Assembly: GCA_945873625.1 (NCBI GenBank) | Contig: CAMCDS010000005.1 | Span: 50,642-114,641 of the forward strand | Source: an uncultured Porphyromonadaceae bacterium | GTDB lineage: Bacteria > Bacteroidota > Bacteroidia > Bacteroidales > Muribaculaceae | DNA length: 64,000 bases | Direction of reading: 5' to 3' | Part shown: positions 42,820 through 52,475 of the stretch, piece after piece | Position numbering within the stretch: the stretch's first letter is position 1 | Layout of the letters: the number at the start of each line of letters is the position of its first letter | Notes under the pieces: model-generated | Database searches by the model: none | The model's input: the letters and a program-made list of their open reading frames with translations, nothing else | What the model was told of the DNA's origin: nothing | Made by a program: the position numbers and the translations under genes

Positions 42820-45800
42820 ATGAGAAGACTTATACCATTGGCTTTATCATACATGCTTGCGCTGGCCGCATCGGCGGTCGGCACGCCTTACCATTCCAAT
42901 ATGGGAGACGAAAAGGCAGGGTGGAAGATAATCAACGCAGAAGAGGGCACGCGTACCTTCGAGAAGACAACGTCAGTGTCGGGAACCAACGAGGAAGCCG
43001 GCCTCATGTACCAGCTTATCATGGACGAGGACGGAGTGTTTGCCGCAGCCGACGACTGAGCCGTCTCGCCCGGAATCGAGCTCAAGGGCGGAACCCGATA
43101 TCAGGTGGCCTTCTATGCCAAACCCAGCTCGGCGGCCGACCCCACTTCTTCTTACCACGTCAACTACGATCTTCGCGCCGCCAAGTCGGACACTCCGGAG
43201 GCTTTCGCTGCCGGAACGCAGCTGTTTGACTATAACCTTACCACCAATCCCAACTGGAGCAAGGCTTATGGCGGCGGACGCTCGTTCATGCGCGTAGTGC
43301 TGTCGTTCACGCCCGAGGAGGACGGAACCTACTATTTCGGCTTCCATATTTATGATGTGGCCTACGGCTCAAATAATGCCGTGCTCACGCTTACGGGCTT
43401 CGACGTAGAGGATTATCTCGCTGCCGTTACCCCGAAGGCTCCGCCGGAGTTCTACAACATGTATTTCAAAGTGGCTCCCGACCGCAAGCTCGAGATTACT
43501 CTCAACTGGCGTCTCGACACTCTCGACTATTACGGAAATCCCATACCCGAGGAGATTACATACAAGGAGGTGCGTGTATATCGCAACAACGAGCTTGCCG
43601 CCACTCTTCCCGGTGCTCCCAAAACCTGGACCGACACTGAAGAGCTGGGTCTCACTCCCGGCGTCCCGTCTTACCGCGTAGAAGCTGTATTCTCCAACGG
43701 CAAGGCTACCTCAACCACCGAAACCAAATCAAACGAATGGGTTGGCCCTGTCGACATCAACACTCTCCCCTGGACAATGCCTGCTATCGGACAGATAGAC
43801 CTCAAGAAAGACTGGCTGTCCGTAACCGGTGCCACCGAAGGAGCTTCCACCACCGGCTGGGGCAAGCAGGGCACCACCTATCTGAAGTACACCCCGAAGA
43901 ACAATATGCCGGACGACTCTTATCTCATCCTTCCCCCCTTCGAGATGAAAGAGGCCGGCTACTGCGAGCTTGTCTCCACTCTGAAACTCGGCCATGCCTC
44001 GCAGATTGCCGACGGCCTTGAGGTTTATATCGCCAAGGGCACACGCACCACCGCCGCTTCCTTCACCGAAAAGGTCGGAACCATCATGCCTCCCAACACC
44101 ACCGAGGCAGAGTTCTTCAACACTTCTATTTGGCCGAACCCGGTGTATACACTCTCGCTATCCGCCGCTATTCTCCGAAATCTACCACCACCTCCTTAAT
44201 CAATATCAAGAAGCTCGCCATTAATAAAGGCGTGCTCGCCCCGCTCCCTGTGGCTGACCTCAAAGGCGAGGTAGTCGACGAGAAGGCCGTTCTGACATGG
44301 ACCAACCCGACGCTCGACAATACCACCGGCACACTCGACAAGATTTCAAAGATTGATGTGGTGCGCTTCGACAACCTCGGCGACACCGTGATAGCCGCTA
44401 CGTTGACCTCCGGTATCGAACCAGGCAAGGCAATGACCTATACCGACGCCCCCGAAAAACCCTGGGTCTACAACTATATGATCCGCCCCTACTATGACGG
44501 TGGCTTGGCTACTCCCAAGCCCATGAACGCCTTTGAAAAAGAGGGTGAATGGATCGGAAGCAAGGTGCAGACTATACCTTATGCTTTCGATGCCAAAGTA
44601 GGTAGCCATCAGGAGACTATCGTCCCCGCCGGCAAGCTCTGGACTATGGAGAAAGGCACTTGCACTGCAACTGCCAACATGAGCCTTATTTCGGCCGGTT
44701 TCCAGCTTTCCATTACTAAAAACAAGACCATGGCCTATCGTCTCATCGCTCCTCCGATGAACCTCAAGAAAGGCTACTACAAGGTCTCGATACGCATGAA
44801 GGGCGGTTATTCCGACATGGATCTCAATGCGGGATACATGCGCCACGGAGATGAAGAACGCAATGTGATGAACAAAGCTAAATTCACTACCGGAGCATAC
44901 AGCACCGCCGTGCGCGTGCTCGACCCCGTAGCGGTGAAGGTAGACGAAGACGGCCTCATGGACTTCGTAATCTCAATCGACGGAAGCACTCCCGCATCAG
45001 GCTCGACGGGTCTCTTCTATATCGAGATGATTGCCTTCGACGTCATGCCCATCACGCCCGGCGCGGCCACCGGCCTCAGCGTTACTCCCGGTGCCGACAA
45101 CGCTCTTAGCGCAACTGTGGCATGGACCAACCCGACCACATCCAGCGTGGAAGGCGACGTGCCCGAAATCACAAAAGTGGTGCTCTACCGCAACGGCAAG
45201 GCAATCGCCACCCTCACCGAAGGCGTAGAGGCAGGCAAGGCCATGACATATACCGACACCGAAATCCCGACCGCAGGAATCTACACCTATAAGGTAGAGT
45301 TATTCACCGCCGACGGCAGCAATGCCGACGCAACCGTGGCTTCGCCCTGGATAGGTCTCGGAAAGGACCTCCCCTACGTAACCGACGGATATTCGGAATG
45401 GACAGTGCCCGCCGCTTCGGCATGGAACGCCGGCGAAACACGCCTTACTTACAACAACGAGGAGTTTGAGACCAACGACTGGGTATTCTCGCCCCGCCTC
45501 ACTCTCGAAGAGGGTAAATACTACGACATCGAGTTCACTCCCTGGGTAGGACTCGGCATGGACGCCACCGACCTTGAAGTGCACGTAGGCAACGACGTCA
45601 GCGAGGCCGCCATGAGCGTGGCACTCGGCACCATCACAGTGGAGAAGCAGACCGAAAGCTCGGCTACCCCCTTATCGTTCTTCATGCACGCCGCTACTGC
45701 CGCCCCCGCCGCCTACTCGGCATCCGACTATATATCCGTGCCCGCCGGCATTGGCGTAATCGGCATCAAGGCTCCCATCGGCGGAACGCTCAACATCAAG

Positions 45801-46055
45801 AACTTCTCTGTGAAGGAATCTCCCGTGGTAGGCGTAGGCTCGATAGCAGCCGACGGCAGCAAGGTAGACTTCGACGGCAACGACCTCCGCTTCGCCTCGC
45901 GCGCCAGTAAGGTGGTGGTGGCCGACCTCACCGGCAAGGTGATACGCATCGCCGCCGACGTTGACCGCATCGACCTCCGCGACCTCGCCAAGGGCGTCTA
46001 CATCGTCAGCGTAACCATCGACGGCCGCAACGTCCCCGTCAAGATCAGAAAGTAA
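42820..46055 (+). pseudogene. Broken gene for a large secreted protein with type IX secretion tail
   Basis: Three frames read as one protein of about 1,077 residues. It starts with a signal peptide (MRRLIPLALSYMLALAASAVG) given here as residues 1-21. Codon 80 is TGA (43057-43059), flanked by DD before and AVSPGIELK after. This matches the DDWxISPxIxL motif of choice-of-anchor-type domains, so TGG became TGA. The frame then continues to about 44130, where a one-base loss (or two-base gain) shifts it; the rest runs to 46055. The late part has fibronectin-like repeats (VAWTNPTTS, LTWTNPTLD) and a sorting domain ending GVYIVSVTIDGRNVPVKI. Two lesions favour true decay over a single sequencing error, though assembly error cannot be excluded. 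Confidence 0.85.
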
Positions 46056-46112
46056 TCACATTCCTGTTACTGTAATTAAGATTTCTCTCCTTATTCCAAC
46101 GCTCATTCAGGA

Positions 46113-46150
46113 AGCCGCCCGGGTCTCACAGCTCCGGGCGGCTCTTTTAT
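46113..46150 (+). terminator. Rho-independent terminator
   Basis: AGCCGCCCGG (46113-46122) pairs with CCGGGCGGCT (46134-46143), followed by CTTTTATT. It ends the broken secreted-protein gene. The 200 bases from here to the OPT gene hold an AT-rich promoter region with no ORF. Confidence 0.88.
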
Positions 46151-46347
46151 TGCCGCCAATTCGCCGCCAAATCGGAAGGAAGGATTTTGCAGTTACGTTT
46201 TTTTTGATTAAATTCGCATATCTTAACTGACCGGGGACGGGCCGATATGTCGATAATTGGCGTATTGTTTTGATTTCCAAAGGTTAGTTGTGGTTTCTTC
46301 ACCGTAGGTGGATATGCTTATTGCGAAAAAATCAAACCCAACGATAC

Positions 46348-48351
46348 ATGAAACAACAAGAAGAAGAAAATTTCCTTAATGTGGAAGACGACAGCCTTAC
46401 CACAGGCACCGGCTTGCCCGAGAACGCGTTTCGCGAACTGGCGGCCGACGAGGAGTACAAGCCGGTGATGGAGCCGGCCCACGCTCAACAGGAGGTTACT
46501 CCCTACTCAGTGATTACGGGCCTCATCATGGCCATTATCTTCAGCGCCGCAGCCGCTTATCTGGGCCTGAAGGTAGGTCAGGTGTTTGAGGCGGCCATTC
46601 CCATCGCCATCATCGCCGTGGGTCTCTCCAACGCCCTCGGCAAGAAGAACGCCCTCGGACAGAACGTCATCATCCAGTCAATCGGAGCATGCTCGGGCGT
46701 GATTGTGGCCGGCGCCATCTTCACCCTCCCCGCGCTCTACATCCTTCAGGACACCTACAAGGACATAGTGGTGGATTTCTATCAGATTTTCCTGAGCTCG
46801 CTTCTCGGCGGTATTCTGGGTATCCTCTTTTTCATCCCCTTCCGTAAGTATTTCGTGAAGGACATGCACGGAAAGTATCCCTTCCCCGAGGCTACAGCCA
46901 CCACTCAGGTACTGATTTCGGGCGAAGGCGCAGCCGCCAAAGAGGGCGGACAGGCCAAGACCCTTGTGCTCGCCTCGCTGCTCGGCGGTGCCTACGACTA
47001 TATCGTGGCCACGTTCGGCTGGTGGGCCGAGACCATCACCTCCACTGCCTCCACCTGGGGCGCAGCCATCACTGAAAAGACCAAGCTGGTGCTCAGCTGC
47101 AACACCGGTGCCGCCCTGCTCGGTCTCGGCTACATCATCGGCATCAAATACGCCTTTGTGATTTTCGCCGGCTCTATCTTCGTATGGTGGATCATTATTC
47201 CGCTGCTCGGCACCTACGGCTCGCCCGAGTTTGTGGCTATGGCTCCGCAGGACATCTTCGCAGGCTATGCGCGCATGATCGGCATCGGCGGTATCGCCAT
47301 GGCAGGCGTCATCGGCATCATCAAGTCGTGGGGCATCATCGCCCAGGCCATCGGCCTCGCCGGACGCGAGCTCAAAGGCAAGACGTCGGGCGCCAAGGAG
47401 ATTCGCTGGCAGCTCGACATCTCGATGAAGCACATCGTCTTCTTCATCGTCATCGCCCTCGCGGCCGTGTTCATCTTCTTCTGGTTCGGCGTAATCAATA
47501 CGCTCTGGCAGGCTGCCGTGGCATGGCTCGTGGTAACGGTCATCGCGTTCCTCTTCACAACTGTGGCCGCCAACGCTATCGCGATTGTAGGCTCCAACCC
47601 CGTGTCGGGCATGACGCTCATGACGCTTATCATTGCCTCGGCCATCTTTGTCGGCATCGGCCTCAGCGGTACCAGCGGCATCGTGGCCTCGATGGTGATA
47701 GGCGGCGTGGTCTGCACGGCTCTCTCGATGGCCGGCGGCTTCGTTACCGACCTTAAGATCGGCTACTGGCTCGGCTCCACTCCCAAAAAGCAGGAGACGT
47801 GGAAATTCCTCGGCACTCTCGTGTCTGCTGCCACTGTGGGCGGCGTAATCCTCGTGCTCAACAAGGTGTATGGCTTCTCCGGCCCCGATGCCCTTGTGGC
47901 TCCTCAGGCCAACGCCATGGCCAAGGTGATCGAGCCCCTCATGATGGGTGGCGAGACTCCCTGGATTCTCTACATGGTAGGCGCCATCCTCGCCCTCATT
48001 CTTAACTGGCTCGGCGTTCCCGCCCTCGCTTTCTGCCTCGGAATGTTCATTCCCCTGCACCTCAACACCCCGCTGCTCGTCGGCGGCGCAGTTGCCTACT
48101 TTGTATCCAACTCTTCGAAAGACCAGAAAATCAACGATATGCGTCGCGACCGCGGCACGCTCATCTCCTCCGGCCTTATTGCCGGCGGCGCGCTCTTCGG
48201 CGTGTTTGCAGCCATCACCCGCTTCTGCGGCTTTGAGTACGTGAATCCCCTCTCTTACGAGACGAGCCAGATTCTCGGCTGCCTTGCCTACGCACTCATC
48301 ATCTGCTATCTCATCTGGGACTCGAAGCGCGTGAAGCTCCCCACCAGATAA
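46348..48351 (+). CDS. OPT family oligopeptide transporter
   Basis: A 667-residue inner membrane protein with about 14-16 helices, starting at the ATG at 46348. The OPT features are AHAQQEVTPYSVITGLIMAI, AAAAYLGLKVGQVFEA and ALGKKNALGQNVIIQSIG. The segment NPVSGMTLMTLIIAS also fits. Bacterial OPT proteins import short peptides or metal chelates with protons. It is monocistronic, followed by two hairpins. It may feed peptides cut by envelope peptidases such as the S9 enzyme, but that is inference. Confidence 0.94.
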   Translation: MKQQEEENFLNVEDDSLTTGTGLPENAFRELAADEEYKPVMEPAHAQQEVTPYSVITGLIMAIIFSAAAAYLGLKVGQVFEAAIPIAIIAVGLSNALGKKNALGQNVIIQSIGACSGVIVAGAIFTLPALYILQDTYKDIVVDFYQIFLSSLLGGILGILFFIPFRKYFVKDMHGKYPFPEATATTQVLISGEGAAAKEGGQAKTLVLASLLGGAYDYIVATFGWWAETITSTASTWGAAITEKTKLVLSCNTGAALLGLGYIIGIKYAFVIFAGSIFVWWIIIPLLGTYGSPEFVAMAPQDIFAGYARMIGIGGIAMAGVIGIIKSWGIIAQAIGLAGRELKGKTSGAKEIRWQLDISMKHIVFFIVIALAAVFIFFWFGVINTLWQAAVAWLVVTVIAFLFTTVAANAIAIVGSNPVSGMTLMTLIIASAIFVGIGLSGTSGIVASMVIGGVVCTALSMAGGFVTDLKIGYWLGSTPKKQETWKFLGTLVSAATVGGVILVLNKVYGFSGPDALVAPQANAMAKVIEPLMMGGETPWILYMVGAILALILNWLGVPALAFCLGMFIPLHLNTPLLVGGAVAYFVSNSSKDQKINDMRRDRGTLISSGLIAGGALFGVFAAITRFCGFEYVNPLSYETSQILGCLAYALIICYLIWDSKRVKLPTR

Positions 48352-48378
48352 TCCGGACAAGTTCCGACTGATACATAC

Positions 48379-48429
48379 CTGCTCCCCCGACGGGCGCCAT
48401 CGAAGCGCGGCGGGGGAGCAGCCGTTATT
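48379..48429 (+). terminator. Terminator after the OPT gene
   Basis: CTGCTCCCCCG (48379-48389) pairs with CGGGGGAGCAG (48411-48421) around a loop that itself contains a small GGGCGC/GCGC stem. TTATTT follows. Confidence 0.75.
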
Positions 48430-48476
48430 TAGAGCGCGCTCTCATGGCGTGTTCTCACCGGCAAGTCATAAAAGTA

Positions 48477-48516
48477 GCGGAGCGGCTGTTATCGCAACAG
48501 CCGCTCCGCGTGTTTT
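48477..48516. terminator. Second strong hairpin between OPT and the remnant cluster
   Basis: GCGGAGCGGCTGTT (48477-48490) pairs perfectly with AACAGCCGCTCCGC (48496-48509) over a five-base loop, then GTGTTTTCC. It could be a leftover terminator from a deleted gene or a second terminator for OPT. Confidence 0.75.
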
Positions 48517-48659
48517 CCATAATACTTTTTCGAACTAACCTAACATCATGAAACGATTTTCTGAATATAGAACATCGGAAGGGTTTGATTGGTTCGACAA
48601 AGCATGAAAATTTTTTTCAGACAATCGTTCCGCAGGATGCGTGGATGCCACCGGAACGG

Positions 48660-48812
48660 TCATCTGTACTTCTTCTCAAACACCTCGAAGTGCTCTTCGC
48701 CCCACCTCTGCATGGCGTCGATTATGGGCAGCAGGGTGCTTCCCGGTTCTGTGATGCGGTATTCCGACCTCGGTGGCAGTTCGGGGAAGATAGTTTTTGC
48801 CACGAGGCCGTG
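48660..48812 (-). pseudogene. C-terminal remnant of an HxlR-family regulator
   Basis: The last 50 residues of the frame, GLVAKTIFPELPPRSEYRIT and then LLPIIDAMQRWGEEH, are a textbook HxlR winged-helix C-terminus. The N-terminal half with the helix-turn-helix is missing. The open frame begins at 48851, but the residues before GLVAK do not match the family. The break is next to the remnant of a flavodoxin-like gene on the opposite strand. Confidence 0.8.
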
Positions 48813-48837
48813 AAGTATTACTATCACGCCCTGCTCA

Positions 48838-48941
48838 GATACAAACCTCAAAGAAATCTATGCCGGCGGTGTAATGAAAACGGCGACATCGAAGGTCATC
48901 CCGCGCTCAAGGAAGTCTACGACCTCGGCACGCAGCTCTAA
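48838..48941 (+). pseudogene. C-terminal remnant of a flavodoxin-like NAD(P)H oxidoreductase
   Basis: One frame reads SDTNLKEIYAGGV up to 48870. A second frame then continues NENGDIEGHPALKEVYDLGT to a stop at 48939-48941. Joined by a single lost A in GTAATG, they give the usual AGGVxxxGDIEGHPAL end of flavodoxin-fold FMN reductases. So the gene is both truncated at its 5' end and frameshifted. HxlR regulators often sit divergently from such oxidoreductases, so this and the HxlR remnant were probably neighbours. Confidence 0.7.
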
Positions 48942-48948
48942 ACCTAAT

Positions 48949-49230
48949 GCCGGTATCTTCGATACTACGGATGTGAATGCCGTTCAATCGCCGTTCGGGT
49001 CGGGCTGCTCGTCGACAATCACTTCACTGGTCAATGAGAACAGGCGTGGCGGCAAGCATTGCTTCATCGGGATGCTCGACGTCTCGGCCCGTCCATATTT
49101 CCGCCCGGACGTATTGAGCTTTTCAATACCGCTTTCGAGATTCAGAGAGATGGCAGATACCCTGTCGCGGTGTTGTGTCGCCGGTGCCCCGGCGTGGATG
49201 AAAGTCAGAAAGAGAATCAACAGAAGTTAG
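48949..49230 (+). pseudogene. C-terminal remnant of a DUF169-like gene
   Basis: The frame reads GIFDTTDVNAVQSPFGSGCS, then CFIGMLDVSARPYFRPDVLS and FSIPLSRFREM, ending at a stop at 49228-49230. The PFGSGC and the DxSARP(F/Y) x PPDxLSF pattern are typical of the DUF169 C-terminal half. No start or N-terminal half is present upstream, where the flavodoxin remnant ends. Confidence 0.65.
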
Positions 49231-49254
49231 GCCCCGGCCGCGCGCAAAAAAAGA

Positions 49255-49303
49255 ATGACGCCACCGTCGGAACACTCCGCATACGGTGGCGTCATTTCCT
49301 TTT
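49255..49303. terminator. Bidirectional terminator
   Basis: ATGACGCCACCGT (49255-49267) pairs perfectly with ACGGTGGCGTCAT (49283-49295). A-rich and T-rich tracts flank both sides. It ends the minus-strand P-type ATPase gene. Confidence 0.88.
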
Positions 49304-51958
49304 TCATTTTCTGAAGAGGCGGAGAAGCTCGCCAATCCATAGCACTGACGAGGTGCCTCCGATTATGATTGCCCAGTCGACCGGTTTGAGCGGCTCGACG
49401 CTGAAGAAGTCGCCGCCCACGCTGACTATCAGCACCTGCCCGCCCAGGATGGCGAGCGCGATGAGGATGAAGCCCCGGCATCCCTTGAAATGGAAGGCCG
49501 AGCGTCCGGTGGCGAAGGCGCGGGCGTTAAACATGTTCCAGAACTGTAGAAATACGAAAGTGGTGAAGAAGAGCGAAAGCTCATAGCCGCTCAGTCCGGT
49601 GTTGGCACCCATCGGCACGCTGCCCACCTGAGTGAGGCAGGTGATGTCGGTGTGCTCGAAATAATAGAGTAGTCCGAGCAGGAACAGGAAGAAGACACCG
49701 CCTGTGCCGATTATCGACTTCCACATGGCGCGGCTGATGATGAACGCTTCGCGAGGACGTGGCTTCTCCCTCATCACCGACCTCGTCGGGGGCAGGGAGG
49801 CGAGGGCCATGGCCGCGAAGGTGTCCATTATGAGGTTGACCCACAGCATCTGGGTAACAGTAAGAGGCGACTGCATACCCATGAAAGCCCCGGAAAGCAC
49901 TATGAAGCAGGCCGCCACATTCACGGTCATCTGGAAGAGGATGAAGCGCTGAATGTTCTGGTAGAGCGAGCGTCCCCACATCACGGCCCTTCCGATCGAC
50001 GAGAAGGAGTTGTCGATGATTGTGATGTCGGAAGCCTCCTTGGCCACCGACGTTCCGTCGCCCATCGAGAGGCCTACATGCGCGGTCTTCAGGGCGGGAG
50101 CGTCGTTGGTGCCGTCGCCTGTTACCGCCACAACCTCGTTGTTGGCCTGAAGAGCCTCCACAAGACGCTTCTTGTCCATCGGACGAGCGCGGGCTATTAT
50201 CTTCAGGTCCTCCACCCGTTCCCTGAGCTGACTGCCGGATAGCGCCTCGAACTCGGTGCCTGTGATGATGTTGCGGTCGCCGTCTGCGGCGTCGTTCCAT
50301 AGCCCGATCTGGCGCCCGATCTCTTTGGCTGTGCCGGGCGTGTCGCCGGTAACAATCTTGACTTTTATTCCGGCGTCGGTTACCTCCCTCACTGCGTCGG
50401 GCACATCGGAGCGGACCGGATCGGATATGGCCACGATGCCGAGGAACGTGAGGCGGTCGGCCACTACCCGGCCTCCTTCAATAGTCCTGTCGCCCTCGTT
50501 GAGCTCCTGATATGCGAAGGCGAGCGTGCGCATCGCCTGGTTCTGATAATCGAGAAGCAGGGCGTCTACCTCCTCTCTTGAGACTCCCGGGGCGTTGCGA
50601 CACATTCCGAAGATTATTTCGGGAGCGCCCTTCACGTAAAGGATGTCTTTGCCGGTGGCCGACCTGACGAAGGTAGCCATATATTTGCGCTCGGTGGAAA
50701 ACGGCAGTTCCTCGATGCGCTGAGCTTTCTCTTTGACATCGAGATAGCTGATGCCCCGTCCGTGAAGCCATAGCAGCAGTGCCCCTTCGGTGGGGTTGCC
50801 GAGCACCTGCGGCTTGTCGCCCGAAAGGTCGAGCTGCGCGGTTGAGTTGACGGCTATTCCTTCGATAAGCACCTCGTCAGGGGGATTACCGAAGAAGTCG
50901 GCGTGTGCCACCTGCATCTGGTTCTGTGTCAGCGTGCCGGTCTTGTCGGTGCATATCACTGTCGTGGCTCCCATTGTCTCGCAGGCGTGCAGCTTACGCA
51001 CCAGATTGTTGGTCTTGAGCATTCGGCGCATGGAGTAGGCGAGCGAAAGGGTAACTGCCATTGGAAGTCCCTCGGGCACGGCGACCACCACGAGAGTAAC
51101 GGCCACCATCAGCGTCTGGAGGAAGAATGCCAGAAACGAAATCCAGTCAAAGTCGGGCACATTGATGAGATACATCGCGATGCGGCCTGCGACGATTGCG
51201 GCCGCAAAGGCATACGACACTTTTGTGATGAGTCGGCCAAGGCCGTCGAGCTGCTCGCTGAGCGGAGTCTTGACGCTGTCGTCGATCTGGGCGGCTTCAA
51301 ACACCTTGCCGTTCTCCGTCATGTCGCCGACGGCAAGGACGCGCATCACTCCGTGTCCCTCCATTATCTTCGTGCCCCTCATGGCATGGTTGCTCGGGAA
51401 TGTAGCGTCGGGGTCGAACCCGGCCGGGTCGGTGGTCTTGAGGCAGACAGGCTCGCCGGTCAGAGTCGACTCATCGATGTTGAGCATCACGGCTTCGAGC
51501 AATTCGCCGTCGGCCGGCACCTCCTCGCCGGTGTTGAGAATCACGATGTCGCCCACTACCACATCCTTTTTGGCTATCTGCATGGCATTGCCGTTGCGTA
51601 CCACCTGCACCGGCTCGTCGTCGTTCACCTGGTTGAGCAGGGCAAACTCGCGGTCGGCCTTCAGCTCAAAGATGAATGCGAGACCGGTGGCGAGAAGGAT
51701 GGCTATGAAGATGCCGACAGGCTCGAAAAACACTCCGGCGCCCATCCCGAGTCCCCAGAACTCGTAGCACGAGATTCCGATAGAGAGCGCGCCTGCTATC
51801 ATGAGAATGATGATGAGCGGGTCGCCAAACTTCTCGAGAAAACGTTTCCATAGCGGAGTCTTTTCGGGCGGCGTCAGTATGTTGGCACCGTATCTCTCCC
51901 GGCTTGCCGACACTTCCGCGTCGGTAAGCCCGGTGAGGTTATGGGTCTGCTGCATCAT
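49304..51958 (-). CDS. Calcium-translocating P-type ATPase
   Basis: An 884-residue P2-type ATPase. It has the phosphorylation motif CTDKTGTLTQNQM, TGES-type actuator loop (STLTGEPV), KGAPEIIFG in the nucleotide domain, and GDGTNDAPALK. Membrane helix M4 reads AVPEGLPMAVTLSLAYSM, the PEGL signature of Ca2+/Mn2+ pumps of PMCA type. Length is normal. Its start overlaps the stop of the membrane coiled-coil gene by four bases, suggesting joint expression. The exact ion is inferred. Confidence 0.93.
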   Translation of the reverse strand: MMQQTHNLTGLTDAEVSASRERYGANILTPPEKTPLWKRFLEKFGDPLIIILMIAGALSIGISCYEFWGLGMGAGVFFEPVGIFIAILLATGLAFIFELKADREFALLNQVNDDEPVQVVRNGNAMQIAKKDVVVGDIVILNTGEEVPADGELLEAVMLNIDESTLTGEPVCLKTTDPAGFDPDATFPSNHAMRGTKIMEGHGVMRVLAVGDMTENGKVFEAAQIDDSVKTPLSEQLDGLGRLITKVSYAFAAAIVAGRIAMYLINVPDFDWISFLAFFLQTLMVAVTLVVVAVPEGLPMAVTLSLAYSMRRMLKTNNLVRKLHACETMGATTVICTDKTGTLTQNQMQVAHADFFGNPPDEVLIEGIAVNSTAQLDLSGDKPQVLGNPTEGALLLWLHGRGISYLDVKEKAQRIEELPFSTERKYMATFVRSATGKDILYVKGAPEIIFGMCRNAPGVSREEVDALLLDYQNQAMRTLAFAYQELNEGDRTIEGGRVVADRLTFLGIVAISDPVRSDVPDAVREVTDAGIKVKIVTGDTPGTAKEIGRQIGLWNDAADGDRNIITGTEFEALSGSQLRERVEDLKIIARARPMDKKRLVEALQANNEVVAVTGDGTNDAPALKTAHVGLSMGDGTSVAKEASDITIIDNSFSSIGRAVMWGRSLYQNIQRFILFQMTVNVAACFIVLSGAFMGMQSPLTVTQMLWVNLIMDTFAAMALASLPPTRSVMREKPRPREAFIISRAMWKSIIGTGGVFFLFLLGLLYYFEHTDITCLTQVGSVPMGANTGLSGYELSLFFTTFVFLQFWNMFNARAFATGRSAFHFKGCRGFILIALAILGGQVLIVSVGGDFFSVEPLKPVDWAIIIGGTSSVLWIGELLRLFRK

Positions 51959-52386
51959 CGGTCAGTCTTGGGAATGGAGAGGGCGCGCGTCGATTCAAGA
52001 ATGGGGAGGTTTGTCTCGGTCGGCACGTAGATTACGGTCTTGTCGCTGAGGTCAGACTGCTGGCGCACCCACAGATACTGTATATAGGTGGGTGTGATGC
52101 TTCCGTTCTCGATGCGTATGGCCTCGGCCGCGCCCTTGGCTCTTTCGACTTCGGCCTGGGCGTTGAGCTTCTCGGCCTCGAGATTGGCGCGAGCCTCCTC
52201 AATCTTGATCTTGCGGTTCTGTTCCGCCTTGGCAAACTCGGCCTTTCCCTCCATCTCCTGCGACCATACGTTGTACCACGGTCGGATAAAAGCCATCGAG
52301 ACTATGAGCACTACAATAGCTGCCACGCCCCAGACGGCGCCCTTTATGATTTTAGGCGTTACGTTGATGTTGTTGTTGTCGTACAT
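51955..52386 (-). CDS. Membrane-anchored coiled-coil protein, prohibitin-tail-like
   Basis: A 143-residue protein with one transmembrane helix (about 14-36), then a long charged coiled coil (AEFAKAEQNRKIKIEEARAN onward to about 95). A C-terminal segment PTYIQYLWVRQQ and VIYVPTETNLPILES follows. The coiled coil plus YIPT-like tail resembles the end of prohibitin/HflC (SPFH) proteins without the SPFH domain itself. It is coupled to the calcium-type ATPase by a four-base overlap. A scaffold role for the pump is possible but inferred. Confidence 0.75.
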   Translation of the reverse strand: MYDNNNINVTPKIIKGAVWGVAAIVVLIVSMAFIRPWYNVWSQEMEGKAEFAKAEQNRKIKIEEARANLEAEKLNAQAEVERAKGAAEAIRIENGSITPTYIQYLWVRQQSDLSDKTVIYVPTETNLPILESTRALSIPKTDR

Positions 52387-52475
52387 TTTTTTCTGAATGT
52401 TTTTGGGTTTTGTATAGGTAAGGCCGCGTCTGCCGCCGGCTTACATCAGCATAAACGGAAGGCAGAGGGGTATTG

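Noticed and set aside
43057..43059. TGA read as Trp by recoding
   Set aside because: Other genes here use TGA as a normal stop, for example the kinase and queE, and the same gene has a separate frameshift, so decay is simpler.
46678..48360. 560-residue minus-strand frame opposite the OPT transporter
   Set aside because: A shadow of a high-GC gene; the His/Glu/Asp-rich translation matches no protein, while the plus strand encodes a clear transporter.
48549..48608. A 19-codon frame (MKRFSEYRTS...) before the remnant cluster
   Set aside because: Too short and without similarity I can see; it may be the 5' end of one of the deleted genes, but nothing supports this.
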